47,544 bases of DNA. Source: Tritrichomonas musculus. Lineage: Eukaryota > Parabasalia > Tritrichomonadida > Tritrichomonadidae. The stretch covers positions 1 to 47,544 of the forward strand of contig JAPFFF010000118.1 of assembly GCA_039105265.1 (NCBI GenBank), read 5' to 3'. The translations under genes and the position numbers were made by a program. The notes beneath the pieces were generated by a model. That model did no database searches and was not told the DNA's origin. It saw only the letters and a program-made list of their open reading frames with translations. Shown piece after piece: positions 43,405 through 47,544 of this stretch; within the stretch, counting starts at the first letter, position 1, and each line of letters opens with the position of its first letter.

Positions 43405-45693
43405 ATGTTCACAATAGAGCAAGCAGGTAGCATCAAGAAAGTGAATACTATAGACGAATTAATAATAGAATACATAAAACAATATGCCACTTCATGTGGG
43501 TGTCAATGCAATAACGTAAATAATATGGGGTCAAGCTTGAATACCGAGGAATTGAAAGAATTATTGGAACCTTACGCAAAGCTTACGAACTTAAGTGAGT
43601 ACGCGAAAACAACTGATTTATTCGATTATTTGAAAACAGAGGAATTCAATAAAGAATTATTAAAGTATGCTAGTAGTGAAGAAATTCAAAACGCTGTTAA
43701 TACATTACGTGATTACGTTGTTAACAATTTTGCATTATCAACTGACATACCTGAAATACCCACAGTTCTCAAAAATAATGAACTACAATTGAATCCGAAT
43801 GAAGAACCAACAGAAGAAGTTCAACAGAAATTAATGAATGATGATAAACCGCTATCAGCACAAGCATCATATATATTATCATCCATGGCAATAACTAAAG
43901 CAATGGATTTGATTAATCTTGATGAGTATGCGAAGCTTACGAACTTAAGTGAGTACGTGAAGACACAAGACTTACCAGATATGACCAAGTATGCACTCTC
44001 AACAGATATACCAGAACCAGTTGACTTGACAGCTTATTTTACTAGTGCACAAGCTGATGAGAAGTTTGTTGATGAGGATGAATTGGCTTATGAATTAGAT
44101 AAGTATGCATTGAAAACAGAGTTGGCCCTTGCTATTGAGCAAGTAAAAACAGATACACCAACAACTCCAACGGATTTGGTTAATGAATCTGCGTTGAGTA
44201 CTGCATTGTACGGAACTGAATTGAATATCGAATATCCGAATCCTGTTCGTGATTATATATTTGTAAAACCATACTTACCAGAAACCGATATACATGTGAT
44301 ATTTGATGTTAATTGGGGTTCTAACACAGATTACATTAACAATATACAACATTTTGATTTGATATTCAAGCCTTATGAAAAATATATGAGAGGGTATAGA
44401 ATGATGTTAGATAATGGATTATCTATTGTTTGGTATGACCGTGGTGAATTTATGGTGTGTAATTCAAGTGGCAATACTCAATGGTTAATCAACGTCATTA
44501 GAGCACAAATCGAATCACCATTCATTAAAACTGCAAATGTTGTTGATGAAAATCCAGAACAAATCACAATTCAATGTACACAGAATGATAGCGGTTGTGT
44601 AGTTCCTGATGATGATATAAGAAGAGTATTCACAACCGAAAAGATCATCGTGAAGTTCAAACGAAATGCTGAAGATACAACATATGAAGAAGCTGAATAC
44701 GAATACAGTTTATTTAAAAGTTTGAATATGATTTACAAATCAACCAGTGGTGAATTAATAAATATTAATTATAATACCCATATTGTCTCATTAAGAGCCA
44801 CGGATGATACATTGACTAATATTTATGATGTATCTATTACATTAATCAGCAACCAACCTGTGAATGATAATATGATTACATCGGTGAAATATGTGAATGA
44901 TAACTTTGCATTGACAACAGAGTTGGCCCTTGCTATTGAGCAAGTGAAGAGTGAATGTGATAATAAATATGTATCAAAAAATGATGATGGTTCATTAACA
45001 ATTAATAGTACCGAAAGTAATATTGCAAGTTTCTTTAGTTCTGTAAATGCAAATAGTAATACTTCAATTAGATTTGGATATGATTCTACATATAATACAG
45101 AATTTTTATACAATTCAGCAAAATATGATAATACAGGTGAATTGGATATATATGTTGATGGTTATAAATTTCAATCTTTTCAAATGTTTGGTTCTGCAAG
45201 AAATACAATAATTGATTCTAATTTAAAGGTTAATGGTACAATTACATCCAATGGTTCAAATACAATTACTCATTATGCTCCAATTGAATCAGCAATGAAC
45301 TCTATTAATGATTTCGTTATTGGAGCTCCAGTATATATGACTGGTAAGGTTTATAAACATGATGGTGATATGTGGATACCATCAACTGTGAATGATACTA
45401 CAGATTGTATTTGCTCAGTGAAAACACAGGGAACATGGAAAGAGTATATAGGAATTTGCACAAAAATAGATACCAAGAATAATTCAGTAACATTCGCTTC
45501 CCATGGTGATTACCTTGTGCGTGTCACAGATTCATCATGTTATTGTGTAGGTGACGAAGTTTTTATAGATGATGACAATAAACTAAAGATTCTTGCTGGT
45601 GCTACTGCAGTAACAGCAAAAATAAGAAGGATGACAGTAGGAATTATTACTAGTATCATAAACACAAATATGCTTGCAGTTTTTAAGGCATAA
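43405..45693 (+). CDS. Phage-tail-fibre-like protein, lineage A
   Basis: 762 residues. Residues 55-250 hold repeats of the type (E/K)YAK.TNLSEYAKT.DL and KYALSTDIPE, the L..YA...DI pattern of phage long tail fibres, likely a trimeric coiled shaft. The C-terminal domain (about 615-762) includes DFVIGAPVYMTGKVYKHDGD, a CICSVKTQGTWKEYIGICTK segment and YLVRVTDSSCYCVGDEVFID, ending in IITSIINTNMLAVFK; it looks like a compact Cys-containing head. Likely a receptor-binding fibre, as inference. Some shaft repeats are near identical in DNA, implying recent duplication or conversion. The 3' end overlaps the next gene by 11 bp. Confidence 0.78.
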   Translation: MFTIEQAGSIKKVNTIDELIIEYIKQYATSCGCQCNNVNNMGSSLNTEELKELLEPYAKLTNLSEYAKTTDLFDYLKTEEFNKELLKYASSEEIQNAVNTLRDYVVNNFALSTDIPEIPTVLKNNELQLNPNEEPTEEVQQKLMNDDKPLSAQASYILSSMAITKAMDLINLDEYAKLTNLSEYVKTQDLPDMTKYALSTDIPEPVDLTAYFTSAQADEKFVDEDELAYELDKYALKTELALAIEQVKTDTPTTPTDLVNESALSTALYGTELNIEYPNPVRDYIFVKPYLPETDIHVIFDVNWGSNTDYINNIQHFDLIFKPYEKYMRGYRMMLDNGLSIVWYDRGEFMVCNSSGNTQWLINVIRAQIESPFIKTANVVDENPEQITIQCTQNDSGCVVPDDDIRRVFTTEKIIVKFKRNAEDTTYEEAEYEYSLFKSLNMIYKSTSGELININYNTHIVSLRATDDTLTNIYDVSITLISNQPVNDNMITSVKYVNDNFALTTELALAIEQVKSECDNKYVSKNDDGSLTINSTESNIASFFSSVNANSNTSIRFGYDSTYNTEFLYNSAKYDNTGELDIYVDGYKFQSFQMFGSARNTIIDSNLKVNGTITSNGSNTITHYAPIESAMNSINDFVIGAPVYMTGKVYKHDGDMWIPSTVNDTTDCICSVKTQGTWKEYIGICTKIDTKNNSVTFASHGDYLVRVTDSSCYCVGDEVFIDDDNKLKILAGATAVTAKIRRMTVGIITSIINTNMLAVFKA

Positions 45694-45985
45694 TTTTGTT
45701 AATTAGTTTGTCAGTCATATAAATTGAAAGATTGATGTTATATTTTTCTTTGAGTTCTCGTCTGACATATGAGATTTGTTTGTGCTTTGGTAGCTTTGTT
45801 ATTTCATTTTTGTTATCTTCATTTTGTATATACTCCATAACTTGTTTTCTTTGTTCATCATTCATATTTTTGCTTTTGTTGAATGGAGCTGTTCTCTGTT
45901 TAGTTATTTTTGGTTTGTCTAATAAGCGATTTAATAACTGCTTGATTTCTAATAACTCTTTTATTATTTCTTGTTCGTTTGACAT
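45683..45985 (-). CDS. Unknown 100-residue basic protein (lineage A)
   Basis: Starts MSNEQEIIKELLEIKQLLNR, a helix with heptad-like Leu, followed by a basic middle (KPKITKQRTAPFNKSKN) and a helical end. It lies between the fibre-like gene and the polymerase remnant, convergent with the former. No family recognised. Confidence 0.55.
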   Translation of the reverse strand: MSNEQEIIKELLEIKQLLNRLLDKPKITKQRTAPFNKSKNMNDEQRKQVMEYIQNEDNKNEITKLPKHKQISYVRRELKEKYNINLSIYMTDKLINKIMP

Positions 45986-46037
45986 TACTGTTTAAAATAA
46001 AAATAAAAAACAAAAAACAAAAATAAGAATGAATTTT

Positions 46038-47544
46038 TTAATAAGAATAATCTTTTGCAGTGAGTCCAGTAATGAAAGGTAAACAAGCTTGATTCTCTAG
46101 TACAATCATTTTTGTGTGTGAACCAGTTAAAGCATTTTTGTTAACAGTAACCTTTGACATAATATTGTTCTTCATTTGTAAGTTAATGTTCTTACCAACT
46201 TTAATAGATTTTTCCATCAAAACTTCTTTATAATCATTACGTACAATATTGTTCTTTTTCAATGATACTCCTTTTAATTTCATAGCTTTACTGTTTCATC
46301 ATTATTCCATATTGTGTAGCATTTTGGTGCAAGTGCTATCATATGGTCTCCTACTTTCTCTATTGCACACCCCAAAAGTTTCTTTTCATCAGCAATATCA
46401 TGAAGTTGTGGATTGGGAAAGAACTTATAAACATGCTTGTACCAAAATGATTCATCTTTGATGATATTGTTGAACAACTGTGATGGGGTTTCATCTTTGT
46501 TACCTGAAATGGCAAAGTAAGCAGAATCGGTGTCTCCTTCTATAAAATGAAGTCTATTCATGTCCAAGCACCTATTCATAAAATCATAGTAGAAGGTACA
46601 GTACCAGAATTTAGCATTATCTAATGTCCAAAATGATTCTTGTAAGCAGGTAGTGCAATGATAAGTTTTTGGTTGTTGTTGAATAATAAAGAGATCATCA
46701 TTTAATTGAGCACCATTCACGTACGTTTGAGAAATAATATACTGATAAGCTTTGTTAGTATCACATATTTTTACTTTACAAAACTTCTCAGTGTTCATTC
46801 CATCGTAACCATACGAACCATTCATACTAATCTTGTAAAACTTTTCATTACCATTTGACTTCCCAGCAATAATATCTTGTCGTTTCTTCATGAATGTAGT
46901 AACAAATTCACGAAATCCTGTATGAGCTTCATAAATTGAGACACTCTTTACATCCTCTAGCACTAAGCCATGATCAAGTAAGAACCATAAATAGTAATTG
47001 CTAAATGTCATATATTCTCCATAAGTGTCAAGTAACATAGTAAGTTTGCGTTCTTCTTTGTCTAATGAGGCTAGTTTATGCTCTTGAAGATAAGAGTACA
47101 TATAACTTCCTATTACTGATTCCTCATTTTTGATGTTGATGTTTCTGAAGACTGGAGGAAAATTAATGAAGTAATTGATCTTGCTTGCTGGGCATACTAA
47201 CTTTACTTTTGCTATGAATAAGTGTTTTGGATTTGGTTGGAATCTTGTTTTGCTAGTTATAATGTCTATTGCCTTTTGTTTTGATTGGTTGTCTTTAACA
47301 TCTATTCTGCGTACGAAACTACCTGGCATGTACATAATTCCACCATGATATTTATTGAAATCATGTTTTGTAGAAGAAAACGATGAAGGGTACAAACTAT
47401 TAAAATCAACTCCAACAACATGTGTCATTATATTTGGAGTGTCGTACGAAAGAACTTTATTATTGATTGCATCGTACCTAAACTTATTAATATGTGTTTC
47501 GCCTTTAATATTATATCTGTGCTGTACGTTTGATAGTCCTCCTG
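46038..47544 (-). pseudogene. Family B DNA polymerase, lineage A (broken, running off the window)
   Basis: The polymerase half is visible: VVGVDFNSLYPSSF (motif A), KISMNGSYGYDG (motif B region), IEGDTDSAYF (motif C), and a C-terminal part near the left end with NALTGSHTKMIVLENQAC. Upstream, the frame stays open to the right edge with GGLSNVQHRYNIKGETHI. The gene is broken about once within the window. It is strongly diverged from the lineage B polymerase. The exonuclease half lies beyond the edge. Confidence 0.85.

Larger units (their letters stand above)
30462..47544. mobile_element. Maverick/Polinton lineage A, right copy, running off the window
   Basis: Contains packaging ATPase, MCP, integrase, penton-like remnant, phage-fibre-like protein, PolB, an HNH gene and several conserved small genes. 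Most genes are open but about two are broken, so it is older or less constrained than element B. No adenain-type protease or SF3 helicase is seen, though these may lie beyond the right edge. Gene order from the coiled-coil gene to the MCP matches the left fragment apart from the inserted HNH and 334-residue genes. Ends not defined. Confidence 0.85.

Noticed and set aside
1-47544. tRNA or rRNA genes
   Set aside because: No cloverleaf with a TTC loop and no rRNA-like block was seen by eye on either strand.

Overview
The window is AT-rich, with very short spacers, no recognisable introns, and start-proximal TCAC(A/T) boxes matching the trichomonad initiator (Inr, TCA+1Py(T/A)). With a captured gene that looks like a Trichomonas polymorphic-membrane-type surface protein, this points to a trichomonad nuclear genome, most likely Trichomonas vaginalis, whose genome is rich in Maverick/Polinton elements. 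Almost all of the window is Maverick. No tRNA, rRNA, CRISPR array or ordinary host housekeeping gene is visible.

Three element pieces lie side by side. (1) About 1-2400 is the fragment of a lineage A Maverick, cut by the window's left edge: a major capsid protein (MCP) on the minus strand and four small genes. (2) About 2552-29279 is a lineage B Maverick of about 26.7 kb that looks whole, with open major genes and a diverged terminal inverted repeat. It carries a 2184-residue fibre-like protein, a candidate minor capsid protein, protein-primed PolB, a repeat-rich coiled protein, a central 27-bp tandem array, a small basic DNA-binding protein, an SF3 (primase-helicase type) ATPase, a captured host-like surface protein, MCP, small basic and membrane-active-like proteins, packaging ATPase, integrase, a second capsid candidate, an adenain/Ulp1-type protease, an HNH endonuclease and a CRESS-virus-like HUH (Rep) endonuclease. 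(3) From about 30.2 kb to the right edge is another lineage A Maverick: packaging ATPase, several small conserved genes, an HNH gene, a 334-residue gene bracketed by palindromes, MCP, integrase, a penton-like remnant, two large unknown proteins, a phage-fibre-like protein and PolB. About two of its genes are broken, so it is starting to decay. Between B and the right A copy lie a P-transposon-like coding scrap and a 23-bp minisatellite of about 750 bp.

The two A copies share gene order from a coiled-coil gene to the MCP, but the left copy lacks the HNH plus 334-residue genes. This marks those genes as an insertion or a lineage-specific gain. A and B share MCP, packaging ATPase, integrase, PolB, fibre, HNH and one conserved unknown gene, but differ in order and in most small genes.

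As a system, MCP, minor capsid, packaging ATPase, protease and fibre make a virion set; PolB, the SF3 helicase and the HUH protein make a replication set; and integrase serves insertion. In B, PolB and most plus-strand genes have a host-type TCAC(A/T) Inr 7-11 nt before the start codon. Many virion genes instead have a T-run plus ATT(C/G)A motif, suggesting two expression classes. The most unusual items are the HUH Rep gene, the giant fibre-like protein, the captured surface-protein gene, the palindrome-bracketed 334-residue gene, the micro-inverted coding repeats and the 14-16-bp divergent start-codon spacers.
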